Both the position numbers and the translations under genes were made by a program. From contig OZ029916.1 of the NCBI GenBank assembly GCA_964023275.1, positions 47,247,749 through 47,311,748 of the forward strand: a stretch of 64,000 nt of DNA, read 5' to 3'. The stretch comes from Norana najaformis. Taxonomy: Eukaryota > Annelida > Clitellata > Crassiclitellata > Hormogastridae. Positions 12,201 through 21,984 of the stretch are shown here, in pieces; position 1 is the first letter of the stretch; each line of letters begins with the position of its first letter. Under the pieces are notes generated by a model, which made no database searches, was not told where the DNA came from, and worked only from the letters and a program-made list of their open reading frames with translations.

Positions 12201-12781
12201 ATAACATCCCAAAGGCGCTGGAACATGACAAGATCTGGAAAGATGCCTCCTAAAAAGCTGAAAATGTTTCTTGCGCATCAGCCGGAACAGTACAGATTTT
12301 CAGCGCATAATTGTTCCTTGACGACGATGCTTGAATCCCCTTACGAGACGATTCTGTGAATAACTTTTATAATGGGCTCACTCGAAACTCACCCTGGGCT
12401 ACTGAACGTAGCCGAAACGGGCTCACTCGAAACTCGAGCACACAGCGTCCTCGTGTATTCTTGGGTCTTTTTGACTCATTGCGAAGACAATGTAAATTCA
12501 AGAAGATACCAGCAGGATAAGATGTTCTGTCCATTGCCTCAGAAATCCTCTCCTGCATATCAGTGTCATAAAGCCTGAGTGTCCAGCCTCAAAGCCAATT
12601 GGATTTGATGATAAAAGGTTATTATTTGGCAGATAAATGAGAAAAAGAGTATGAATTTAATTTTTCATAATTTTGCATAATTATTTAAAACTGTTTACAA
12701 AGACCGGTTTACCTTGGTGCTGGCAACGACGAACATCGGCGAATCCGTTGTATTCTTTTCTTCTGACATACTTGGTCGCAT
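9267..12781 (-). CDS. BRICHOS-domain type II membrane protein, copy 2 (five exons, frameshift in exon 2)
   Basis: Exons on the minus strand: 12781-12713 (start MRPSMSEEK), 11602-11427 (membrane span), 11162-11040 (ends EAWVVNDFNR), 10706-10587 (DIQVMKIHWDLGTNCYLTPL, then an NRT glycosylation site) and 9374-9267 (ends LNYVNSDMVCTCALTKRV... to a TAA stop). All except exon 2 are phase 0 with clean GT-AG sites; the last acceptor has a strong CT tract (CTCCTGCACCCCCAG). Together they give a BRICHOS domain with its Asp (about residue 120) and Cys (about 138 and 183 or 185), total about 198 aa. Exon 2 is 176 nt against 177 in copy 1: one C of the run at 11465-11468 is missing, so the frame shifts in the membrane span and meets TAA just past the donor. 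Either the gene is dead, splicing compensates (see findings), or this is an assembly error. I did not recognise further exons between 10,587 and 9,374. Confidence 0.75.
9533..9592. repeat. GT-rich microsatellite
   Basis: Sixty bases of TGTG, TGCG and TGCATG units. Confidence 0.85.
10110..10170 (-). mobile_element. LINE-A tail fragment
   Basis: Repeated ATCGTAATCACGATCGTAAT followed by GTCGTAATCTCGAGATTTCT is the reverse-oriented hexamer tail of LINE-A with almost no body left. Confidence 0.5.
12450..12640 (-). mobile_element. Same LINE reverse-transcriptase relic in unit 2
   Basis: The minus strand encodes MQERISEAMDRTSYPAGIFLNL, the counterpart of the relic at 2,430-2,720. It holds the same place relative to BRICHOS exon 1, so it was there before the duplication. 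Confidence 0.5.
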
Positions 12782-12876
12782 ATTGTGAAGTGTTCTTCCT
12801 GCAAAAGAATCGAGATACTTGCTCGAAGTGACGCTTGTGCTAACGAATATCTTGTAATATGCTAGCGCTGCTGCAA

Positions 12877-12885
12877 TTTATATAT
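12877..12885 (-). promoter_or_regulatory. TATA box of BRICHOS copy 2
   Basis: The minus strand reads ATATATAAA after GTTTGCGAG, at the same distance from the start codon as in copy 1. The promoter of the frameshifted copy is therefore intact. Confidence 0.58.
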
Positions 12886-13254
12886 CTCGCAAACACGGAT
12901 AAAGTAGCTCTATAAATTCCTAATAAATAATTTTTTCCAATCATGCATGTTCATACATTTGAGATTACATCAGCAAAGTCATCGTGTTACTTATTTCATG
13001 CATTAAAGATGACTCTTCGTGTGTCGGCGTATGTCAGTGATGCATAAAATTTGCAGAACAGCCATACACAATCCTCGTCCTCGATGCTACGTGCTTCAGA
13101 ATCTGAAGATACTGACATTCAGCTCAAGTTGAGAAACTGTTGGTTGTGCTTTGCGTGTTCGCGCAGCTTTCCACTTGTGACTCTACTAGTTATCTGAGCA
13201 ATGTTTACTATTGCATGAATGTTCCTTTCTGAATGACATTTAACATCTTTAGCG

Positions 13255-13320
13255 CAGAAAGAGCCTCTGAGTAGGTTCTCTTGAAGAGGGGCTATACAAC
13301 TTTCAATTACAATTACACAT
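13255..13320 (+). mobile_element. LINE-B tail fragment
   Basis: GCCTCTGAGTAGGTTCTC, an imperfect stem partner and TTTCAATTACAATTACAC form the terminal 65 nt of a LINE-B element. Confidence 0.5.
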
Positions 13321-13507
13321 ATCACATCGTTGTTTCTGTTTGCCCTACTTCAACATTTTCACGCAATCGTTCCTGACACTGCTTTCCAATAGGAAAAACA
13401 TGTATATTTACATTAACATTTATGGTCAAATCGATATACTAGCGCTTGTTGTGATAGCCGGTATGATAAAGAGGCTGTTGTTAATTGCGCGCGTTATAAA
13501 TATCTGT

Positions 13508-13508
<1 letters not shown>

Positions 13509-13563
<55 letters not shown>
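13509..13563. repeat. (AAT)n microsatellite
   Basis: About 18 AAT units follow GCGCGTTATAAATATC, which looks like a decayed retroelement 3' end, so the repeat may have grown from its tail. Confidence 0.9.
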
Positions 13564-13564
<1 letters not shown>

Positions 13565-13792
13565 TGCCTTCATAAGGTACATCATACCGACTTTCCATTC
13601 CTTCGCACAGTGATCATTGGACTACAACCAAACGGTTTAAACAGTGCAAGCGATTAAGCGAGCAAGTGCGAGTTATATAGGCCTACAAACAAACCTATTG
13701 GCTAACATATTTTCTAAGCATTATTGAGTTAAGTTAAAGTGAGATATCAGGAGCATGTGCAGTCATTCTCACGCAGCTCACAGGCTCTCAGA

Positions 13793-13915
13793 TCTTTTCT
13801 TCTGACATACTTGGTCGCATATTCTGAAGTGTTCTTCCTGCAAAAGAATCGAGATACTTGCTCGAAGTGACGCTAGTGCTAACGAATATCTTGTAATATG
13901 CTAGCATTCGTAATA
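13793..13915 (-). pseudogene. Truncated third copy of the BRICHOS first exon and 5' UTR
   Basis: This segment matches the 5' UTR and first nine codons (MRPSMSEEK, ATG at 13820-13818) of the two BRICHOS genes. Homology stops inside exon 1 on one side and just before the TATA box on the other, so both promoter and splice donor are missing. It lies upstream of copy 2 and is a relic of a further duplication or a local rearrangement. Confidence 0.8.
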
Positions 13916-13919
13916 CCTT

Positions 13920-16100
13920 TGGCTGGGTAGAAGTTGATACCTTACACAATCAAACTTCTACCTTCTCAGGTCAATTACTTTTCTAACATCTACATTGCAG
14001 CCGTATGAATTAGTTGGAAGAGCACACATGAACAGGCCAAAATGAATATTTTCTCTTATACTATTTATTCAGTCTGAAGTACTTTCAAATTACCTAAAGA
14101 TTTACCTGAAGATGATATCCCACTGTCTTAGTTGAATGATACCCCTCGCTGCCTCATCAATATTCAACCCCGTCTTGCTGCGATCTATAGTTCAATATGG
14201 TCGTTCGTTTAGACGGGACTTAAGCAGACATAAGAATTGCTTGGCATCTGGTCTTAAGCCCGCTTCAACTTACCACGCCGGATCTGCATAACAGGTCTAA
14301 ATAATTAATTATATTATTATTATTATTATATTAATAGCTCTAATTAATTAATGATCGTTCTTCAAACAGACATCAACTGAACCCCTTCTTCCTGTCTCCG
14401 TCAACTTCCAGAGCACATCTTGTATAATATGACTCTCATAAGAAAACTTCACCAGCTGACTTACTTATGACTTGCTTGCCCGCTCATTGTTACCCCTACC
14501 CTGTGAAAGTATCGAAAATATTGGAGATAACCAAAACTTTCTTTGTGACAACCAAAATTTGTGATTTGTTTCTCCATGTTAATTTCGGTTGAAAACCCAA
14601 CATTGATTTTATATTGCAGTGCATGTTTTTGGTAATGAAAGATTACACACTGTTGGCGTTATAGTAGTTAGTATGGTGTGCGGATGGGAGTCAGTGGTGG
14701 CTCCAGGATTGCTTGAGTGGAGCCTGCAGCATATCCAGCGAGGCGCCACATTCTGGCAGTCCGCCATATACGGGTCTAGTCCGAGGGGTGCCGACATATA
14801 TAACCAAGAGGGGCGCCAGATGGTCAACTGACCCACTTACGCTTATAGCTAAATCCGCCAATGCTGGGAGTTCAAATCAACGCTGAGATAGAAGTATATT
14901 TCAAGAGTTCTGTTGCACAAGAACCCCCGAGTAAAGTCAGCTGTAAAATGAGTCGACGGTAAATTGTCAGTGGGAAAATTTACTCAGTCGGCGAACGAGA
15001 GGGCTGGCCATCCGCTTTCATATGACAAGACTAAGGAACTAAAGTCGCTAACTGTTCATTTCCGTGCGTGCCTCTCTGAGTTAACTTAAAACGACTGTTT
15101 TTCTCATGCATAACACATATATTCTAAATTTTCCTGTAATTATAAATAAATTATCTTCAACATCGGAGTAACAAAACAGTTGGTTCACGTTGTCTTCATA
15201 AAATGTTCTGTTCGATTTAGAAATTTTCGCTCTGTTTAATCAGCTTTTCATTTTCATTCATTCAGGAAGCTATCATCTGCTTAGCTATGTACAAAGTCGT
15301 GACAGCTTGTTAAGTAAACGTTTTTTTCTATAGCGACCGTTTGGCCTCGACCCTGTCCTTCATCACCCCAACCGTGTGAATAGGTGCCACACTGTTTAAG
15401 CTCCCCATGTACGGACGATGCTAGGCCGAGATTAAAGCTAGCGGATCGACCAATTGGGACACAACGGCCTTTGTTGGTGAATATTAACTGAACAGCCTAC
15501 AATGAATCACCGTGTGGCACGAATAGCATGCAAGAACATTTCATCTAGGCCTAACGTTTCAAGCAACACAACACAATATAGGATATTTTTCTGTAGACTC
15601 TAAGCACGACAGTTGTGACTCACTAGAAACGGAACGACCGAACAGATGTCTTTAACAACAACCAATCTATTAGAAATTTGATAAGAACATTGGTAGTTAA
15701 TTTCGAATCATGTGCTCTGTTCGTAAGCACATCATATTTATGTTTGTACATCCGTCAACTTCTTCTGCCCGAACGTACGAACACGTGTTCTGTGTTCTAG
15801 CGAATAAGCTTTGAAATTATCAAGAAAAGCTTCACTGCACCATCTGTTATCGTGCACAGACAAATTCATTCACAAATGTTGTTGCTAATACTGGGATCGC
15901 TTCTTGAAAAACCCTTTTGTTTTTTAGCTTCTTTTCATGTTTGTTATTGAGACTATCAAAATATGCAATTATAAATGGGATAATGACAAGGAGACGCATA
16001 AGGGCGCATGCAATATATGCATGAATCACAAGTTGTTTTCTTTTCGTAAATAAATCCTTCAAACATGCCGCAATATGTAAACCTGTTCCGTAGATCCAAA
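13920..16100. other. DNA between BRICHOS unit 2 and the cystatin-like gene
   Basis: From 14,240 to about 15,310 the sequence matches 3,780-5,220 upstream of unit 1 (for example CAGACATCAACTGAACC, CTATGTACAAAGTCGTGAC). From 15,320 to 16,100 it is single-copy in the window and I see no gene. Confidence 0.5.
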
Positions 16101-16107
16101 AGTTAGT

Positions 16108-16116
16108 TATATAAAG
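16108..16116 (+). promoter_or_regulatory. TATA box of the cystatin-like gene
   Basis: TATATAAAG lies about 115 nt upstream of the chosen ATG, implying a start site near 16,140. A tiny upstream ORF (ATG at 16,130, three codons) sits close to the predicted start site and may lie outside the mRNA. Confidence 0.5.
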
Positions 16117-16224
16117 ACGAGGATTTTTTATGGTTTTGACAGTAGAGTAGGAGTTGGTGATTACGTCTCGCGTCGCACGTTGAACGTACTTGAGCTTTAC
16201 GTGGGCTGCGCCGCTGCAAAGAAA

Positions 16225-19200
16225 ATGTTACAGAAGTCCAGCACATACTTCTTAACATGGCATCTGATCTCTGCGGGGTTTGTGTTGACCAAGCCGGCCA
16301 AGCAGCCATCTTGCAGCGAAAATATCGAGTCTGAACTACTTAAAAAGGTTCAGAGTAACTGGGCTGGATACAGTGGGTATCATCGCGTGGAAAATGCAAG
16401 GGATCATCCGGATATTGTAGCCATACTCAGCAAAGTTATGAGGGGTGTGAACGCAGACTCTGCAGACCTGCGCAAACACCAACTTGTGGAAAGCCAAGGA
16501 TTTAGAGTCTATTCGAAGGTATACACAACACGCCTCTTAGGAATTGCAACCACACCCGTACTAAACCACGTGCCCTTGGTAGAGTATCGACTATCGCAAA
16601 CTTTAATGTATGCATATTTTATTTACTTGTAATGTAAGCGTGCGGGTGCTGTCTTCAACTCATCTAATCCACCACCATCCAATTTCAACTTAAATACAAC
16701 CCAAAGTAACAAATCATTGTCCTGTCTCCTGTTCTTAAACGGATCTTTCCCGTACTTTCGATCTTAAACTAAATCTTTTGTTGCGTTGTTAGAGCAGGTA
16801 GATAACGGTGTCAGCTACTGTGTGCGGTTCAGCATAAACACCACAGGATGCAAGGAAGCGACAGTGGAAACAGTACCGGAAGAGGTTCCACTCGATTACT
16901 ACTGCAATGAAGACGTAAGTTTAAAAGCTCCACTTGTATAAATGAGCTCAGCATTAGGCCTATTGCTGAGCCACAGGGCCTTTTGTGCTACGGCATTTAT
17001 TCAGGAGGTTGAGCGTGTTCACGCCTTCAAAACAACTGAAACTCTATCCGTTATTTAACTCCTAGCACTTGCGCTGATAATTGAAATTGCAATGCACTCT
17101 TTAAGTGGCTCGCTACTTAGTACGCTATTTAAACTGTCATAACTACAATCTCAGTTATGTCACAGTTTCTGCCATTTATATATATATATATACACATTAT
17201 TACCTCAAACTGTTTCAACCCTAGCACAACACTGTCCTCTCCGGCTTGACCCGACCCAGAATTCTGACCTGGCACCGAAACTGACTTGTAGACTTGATTT
17301 GATGTAGCCCTGGTAAATAAGCTGGTCTTGTTGAAGCGGCTTTTGTGTGAAGCTGAGAAATTTCGTAGATTGACATTACATTATGTTTACGCCACAAATA
17401 AGGCCTTCCATATGGTACACCGATAATTAGTATGATGGCCTATGTAAATATATAATATGTATATATACATCTACATGCAAGAATATATAGGCTACATATA
17501 TTTTTATTTTAACTGTGTATGCGGGCTTCAACGGGCGACGTCAGTTTTCGGACCATCAGTAGAATTAGTTAAGATGTCCTCTCAGCATATGGAGCCCAGG
17601 TTCTGAGCAGACCCGTTCTTTTGGAGTCCAAGTTGTGGACCCTGCGGCCAAATACTTAGGGCAGTGAGTGTAAAAATTGTTAGCAGTCCTCTTGAGTCTA
17701 ACAGAAAGCAAATAAGAGGTCAAGACAGACAGAGAGACAGACAGACAGACAAGTCATATTATTATAACAAAATTGTTATATCATAGGACACTTTCCCGCA
17801 TTAACTAACCGGTTACAATCTGTTTTGAATGATGCAGCTCGGCTGATGGGTGAAATTTCTAAGTATGGCGAATAATTATATCCAGCTTCATGTAGGCGGT
17901 ACAGCATTGGTTACCCATGTAAAATGCACCGAGTTCAAGATCTTATTGCCTACGCGTAACTGTCTGGCAGGCTGTACACCATCTTGTCTAAATCGTATTC
18001 GTAATCGTAAGCTAGATATTTCTTAGACATATTATTCACAGGCGCTCAGTCAAAACAAAATCGGTAGACAGGAAGGACTCAGTTCCAGATCACGGGTTGC
18101 AGGTGCTGATACTGCCTCATTGAATGTGGCTAAGAAGAACAATAGAATTTCTATTTCTGTCAAAACAGTCAGCCAGGCAGTCAATCGGACGGCTATGGTG
18201 GATGGTGTTTTGCACTTGAACCGGAAAGTGAGATAATTGGTACAGGATTCCTGAAATGCGCACTGCTGCAGCTCAGTCTAGAAGCTTTGCCTATGTTGGA
18301 CATAATAGATGGAATCGCCTTTCCCGAGAGCTGCGGCTCGAGCTCCTCAGTTTGTCCCTTCCGCAGTATCTCAAGCGCCTGAAATCTGTATGATATGACA
18401 GTGGTCTCACTGGTTCGGGTCGGGAGCGCCTCTGATGAGTATTCTTGAAGTGGCGCTTTATAAATGTCAGATTACAATTACAAATACGATTTGTGGAAGA
18501 GGAGTGTTTTCAGTTTTGAGTGAAAGATAAGCGCAGAAATTGCAAGCGGTGAAGCGTTGGTGAGTTCGTATGAATGTTCAGATAGTTGTTTTAATTCTGG
18601 TTGGAGTTTATTTAATTGTCTTAAGGAGCTATGCGTCTTAGTCTCGTCCATCCCTTGGCCGCAGATTTCTTCGCTCTGCAGCGCAAGGTGACCTGGTTGC
18701 CCGCCATTCCGAAAGTCCATAGTCCATCATAGAAGCTTCGATGTGATGGATGGATAGATGGATGGCCTTTTCATTATTTCTCTCTGTCTATCTTCCTCCT
18801 TTCTTCCTTCCTTCGTCCCTCTTCCTTACTTTCTTCTTTCTTTCATTCTTCCGTCCTTCCTTCTTTCTTCCTTCGCTCCTTTCTTCGTTCTTTCCTTCCG
18901 TCCTTTCTTTCTTTCATTCTCTTTTTTGAATTAGTCGCCCACCGTCCTGCGACGTGGTCTCCTTGGCCTCTCACTGCCTCGTTCCCGCAAGCGCTTCAAG
19001 ACCATTCTAGTTGATCGTGATTTCGTGTTGTCAGCTCGGCAGCGCCTCTGGCGAGTTTCATTTAATGCGGCGCTAAATGAATTTGCGATTACAATTACAA
19101 TATATAGGTTCATAAATAATAAACTACAAAGTTGGAAGTCGTTTTTCTTTTTCATTATTTCTCTATCTATCTTCCTCCTTTCTTCCTTCCTTCGTTCCTT

Positions 19201-19660
19201 CTTCCTTACTTTCTTCCTTTCTTATTATTTATTCTTCTTTTTTCTTCCTTCATTCCTTTCATTCTCGAGTCCTTCCCTTCTTCTTCCTTCACACCTTCGT
19301 TCTTTTCTTCTTTCCGTTTTTCCTTCTATTCTTCATTCTTTCCTTCCTTCCTTTCTTTCTTCCATTCTTCCTTCCTTTCTTTCTACCTTTCTTCATTTCT
19401 TTCTTCATTCCTTTCTTCCTTTCTTCATTCCTTTCTTTATTTCATTCTCTCTTCCTTTCCGTAATCTTTCCTTCTGTATTAAACTAAGTAAAATGTATTT
19501 ATTTTATGATTTTGACACCGTACGACTAACTGTTTCACAGGTGACAAGCTTCTGTTCGGTGCATGCTGAGAAAATTCGAAATCAGGGCGAAAAAGACGGA
19601 TGGGAGATCAGACTAAATAACCTCCATTGCGAAGATGATAGGATCATTGAGATCTCGTAA
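16225..19660 (+). CDS. Cystatin-like secreted protein (three exons)
   Basis: Exons: 16225-16518, 16795-16914 and 19541-19660, phase 0 throughout, with donors GTATAC and GTAAGT and acceptors GTTAGAG and TTTCACAG. The product is about 178 aa. Residues 1-25 hold a hydrophobic stretch (YFLTWHLISAGFVL), a likely signal peptide. The mature part follows type-2 cystatin order: a helix-like segment ending SQGFRVYSK, then QVDNG at the QxVxG loop position, a strand VSYCVRFSI, then Cys residues spaced as in the two cystatin disulfides (TTGCK, DYYCN, TSFCSV, NLHCED), and GW near the second hairpin loop where cystatins have PW. Cystatins block papain-like cysteine proteases; here the central Val of QxVxG is Asp, so inhibition is uncertain. 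The acceptor could also be 3 nt further on, which would drop the Gln. The second intron (16915-19540) is packed with LINE fragments and CT-rich repeats. Confidence 0.75.
17790..18490 (+). mobile_element. LINE-B ORF2 end interrupted by a LINE-A piece
   Basis: Plus-strand frames LTNRLQSVLNDAARLMGEIS, FKILLPTRNCLAGCTPS and, further on, HNRWNRLSRELRLELLS give a CR1/L2-like ORF2 C-terminus. It ends with AGCGCCTCTG...GTGGCGCTTTATAAATGTC and AATTAC units. Between about 17,995 and 18,240 the sequence is mostly a reverse-oriented LINE-A end, so the younger LINE-A sits inside the older LINE-B. Confidence 0.65.
18480..18610 (-). mobile_element. LINE-A ORF2 end
   Basis: The minus strand reads YELTNASPLAISALIFHSKL then KTLLFHKSYL, the family's ORF2 ending. 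It abuts the tail of the preceding LINE-B. Confidence 0.6.
18610..19105 (+). mobile_element. LINE-B ORF2 end split by a CT-rich tract
   Basis: The first part (18,610-18,730) encodes LRSYAS...GRRFLRSAAQGDL in two frames. The last part (18,980-19,105) carries AGCGCCTCTGGCGAG and GCGATTACAATTACAATA. Between them lies a TTCC/TTCT tract that expanded within the element. Confidence 0.5.
18745..18930. repeat. GGAT/TTCC-type simple repeat
   Basis: GATGGATGGATAGATGG is followed by irregular TTCC, TTCT and CTTT units. It lies in the second intron of the cystatin-like gene. Confidence 0.85.
19143..19475. repeat. Polypyrimidine TTCC/TTCT repeat
   Basis: About 330 nt of TTCC, TTCT and CTTT units end 65 nt before the last exon of the cystatin-like gene. 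The long Ser/Phe/Leu ORFs here are products of the repeat. Confidence 0.9.
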
Positions 19661-19752
19661 CTTCCTAAACCAAATCAACCCTTATCAGACAACAGTCCCC
19701 ATCTACACTAACTGTCGATAGTCTACGATCGACTCTGTGTTGGAATTGCTTT

Positions 19753-19758
19753 AATAAA
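19753..19758 (+). terminator. Polyadenylation signal of the cystatin-like gene
   Basis: AATAAA occurs 93 nt after the stop codon of the last exon. A weaker ATTAAA follows at about 19,974. Either could end the transcript. Confidence 0.5.
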
Positions 19759-19759
19759 T

Positions 19760-20600
19760 CCAGGATAGTTCGTAAAAGCTCCAGGCATTAATATCAGCTA
19801 AAAAGGGTAAACGCCAAACAAGCCGGAAAAATTATCGCAAGCGATAATGCATAGTTCACTTAAGAGAGTTCACGTCTACTTTAGCGCCACCTATTTCTAG
19901 TTTTGTAGATACTTATGTAAGTGTAAGTCTAACACTGTGTGTCTGTCATAAGAGGTTTTAAAAGGCATCGCAAATTAAAGACTAATTTAAACAAGATGGT
20001 ATGTTATGACTAGGGGTCCGGAGGAGCTGTCGTTGTGGGGAGAACCCCCGTGGGAGAGCTTATGACGATCCACACGCCCAAGGCCGGTATTTTCACCTCT
20101 CGTCTATGTCCGCGGGTGAAGGAGTCGACGTAGCCCAAGTCTTTCTCGCGTTGAGCCTTACATCCTAAATTTAGACCCCTGCCAGAAAGTCACAAATCCA
20201 TCCATCCATCCATCCATGCCGCCCGTGCAGGTATACTTTGACCATCCATCTATCCACTCTGCAATAGGTACGTACGTATGCATGTATGCATGCATGTGTG
20301 TATGTTGTATGTATGTATGTGTGTATGTAAGGCTATACATATACATATACATACCTATACACATGCACATACACATACGGCAGACTATGATGCAGTTGTG
20401 TTAGTATCAGTATAAGGTCAAAGGTCAGAGAGCAGTATAGGGTTGCTATAGGCATAATTTATTTGCCCCGAGTGCAGTTTTCATTCCAATGTCAAGCCTA
20501 ACGCATCGCCAAAATAAAAGTATTTTATTCTCCATGGTTCTACCAGCCCCATAACGAGATTAGACCGTCCGCTTGAGCAACACAAGCAGAAACTGCGCTA
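19760..20600. other. Spacer between the cystatin-like gene and TRIM9
   Basis: The stretch holds a GC-richer unexplained block (20,025-20,160), a CCAT/GTAT/ATAC microsatellite region (20,196-20,375) and otherwise unremarkable AT-rich DNA. Confidence 0.5.
20196..20375. repeat. CCAT, GTAT and ACAT microsatellites
   Basis: CATCCATCCATCCATCCATG is followed by ATGTATG and TATACATATACATAC units. The short ORFs on both strands are products of the repeat. Confidence 0.85.
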
Positions 20601-20609
20601 TATAATTTT

Positions 20610-20790
20610 ATCGTATTAACGACTGCGACGCAGACGACGAGAAATCACGAGATTATCGCGACGGCGTTCTCGCTTCGCGACAGACGCGCAGCGAGCGATC
20701 GAGCGGCCGGGTTACTGGATTTTGGATTGATTCCGACTCGAGATAATCCATCGACATCCGCGCTGTGAGCTCACATCGATGCGAGCTGAA
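20610..20790 (+). promoter_or_regulatory. TRIM9: CpG-rich promoter-like region upstream of TRIM9
   Basis: About 180 bases with dense CpG (GCGACGCAGACGACGAG, CGCGACGGCGTTCTCGCTTC, GCGAGCGATCGAGCGGCC) stand out from the AT-rich surroundings and end about 65 nt before the start codon. No convincing TATA box is placed for it. A TATA-less CpG promoter is the simplest reading. Confidence 0.5.
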
Positions 20791-20854
20791 GTCTGCATTT
20801 TAGTAATTATTCACGAAAACGAGATTTTCATGTGACTTCGAGAGTTTTCCGGGC

Positions 20855-21673
20855 ATGGAAGACGAACTGAAATGTCCCGTTTGTAGACGGCTGTATGCGA
20901 ATCCTGTCCTGCTCAGTTGCGGCCATGCGTTGTGTTTCGTCTGCGCGAAAAGGGTCCAGGTTTCGGGGACCGGAAATCCAACCCCGATCGGTGGTCTGCA
21001 GGATGGTTCCGAATCGCATGAGGACCAAACCCCGGACCTTCAGACAACTGGAGGTCTTTTGTCTGATACCGACTGTTTAGAGGTCGATGCCGCCAGTGTT
21101 ACGAGCGAAACGGATTCTGGGGTGGTATGTCGGAGCCGCCCGGGCAGCTACCTTGGAACCCCTTGTGTGGCCGTGGCCAACCCCTTGCTGACGAGAGATC
21201 GCGGCCAGTTCGTCATAGTCTGCTCGGTGTGCCGCAAGGTCACCCTTCTCGACGACCTTCGTGGCCCTGATGGGCTGCCGACCAGTCGGGTGCTCGAGGC
21301 GGTCGTGGAGAAGTACCGCGAGAGCAAGCAGTGTCCCGTGCTGTGCCAGGCTTGTACCGGGGAGCCAGCGCAGGACACCAGAGAAGCGGCGGTTTTCTGC
21401 GAGGAATGCAAGACCTTCTACTGTGGGGAGTGTCACGAGGCGTGTCACACACAGGACATGGCCCACAAGCTGCGACGTCTCGGAGTGGCCGGGGAGTGTC
21501 GCCCTGCGCTGGCCAAGGACCCGGAGCCCCCCAAGTGCATGGACCATGATGGAGAGATCCTTAAGATGTACTGCTGTGCTTGCAAGACCCTGCTCTGCTC
21601 TGTGTGTCAGCTCACTGGGCACCACGAGGGCCATGGTGTACAGGCTACACTTGCAGTCTACAAAACGCAGAAG
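20855..21673 (+). CDS. TRIM9: TRIM9-type E3 ubiquitin ligase, first coding exon
   Basis: The exon encodes 273 residues from MEDELKCPVC to VYKTQK and ends in phase 0 at a GTAAGA donor (21674). It has the TRIM9/TRIM67 class plan: a split RING (CPVC at 7-10, CGHALCFVC at 22-30, then CSVC at 123-126 after a long insert), a first B-box (about 161-207: CQAC, CEEC, YCGEC, CH) and a second B-box (about 228-261: CMDHD, YCCACK, CSVCQ, H). The following motif LLDDLRGPDGLPTSRVLE matches the TRIM9 RING-to-B-box linker. An acidic DSG motif (SETDSG, 84-89) sits in the insert, where vertebrate TRIM9 has its DSG phosphodegron. The family acts in neurons on axon guidance and exocytosis and continues with coiled coil, COS, FN3 and SPRY domains. 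Those exons were not found in the window. Codons past 21,673 (VRQLLE) are intron read-through. Confidence 0.92.
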
Positions 21674-21984
21674 GTAAGACAACTTCTTGAATAGGCCAGG
21701 GTCTTATTTTTAAATGGCAGGGTGAAATTTACCCTCCTGCTGGTGCTGGCTATCACCCGTTGAAGATGCGCTTTTTTCCACACATTTTTCTCCTGTTCAC
21801 ATGTCTTTCCTCCACAAATTCAGACAAAGTGCAGTTGAAAATACATTTCCCCATACATTTCACTCCTATCCACAGGTTTTTCCCAACTGGTTTAGACTGC
21901 CTTGTATTTCCCCATACATTTTGGATCCATAGGTCCAAAGATCTTTTCCCCAGTGATACATAATGCCATGTCTTGTCTTGTCTT

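Noticed and set aside
16180..16632. 150-codon ORF as one uninterrupted protein
   Set aside because: Its start is a TTG; the first ATG is at 16,225. Homology to cystatins continues in the next exon, and codons after 16,518 look like intron.
19025..19660. 211-codon Phe/Leu/Ser-rich plus-strand ORF
   Set aside because: Most of it translates the TTCC/TTCT repeat. Only its last 39 codons, after the CACAG acceptor at 19,540, are a real exon of the cystatin-like gene.
21077..21682. 201-codon minus-strand ORF and other frames across the TRIM9 exon
   Set aside because: They are antisense or out-of-frame shadows of a GC-rich real exon; no domain is recognisable in them.
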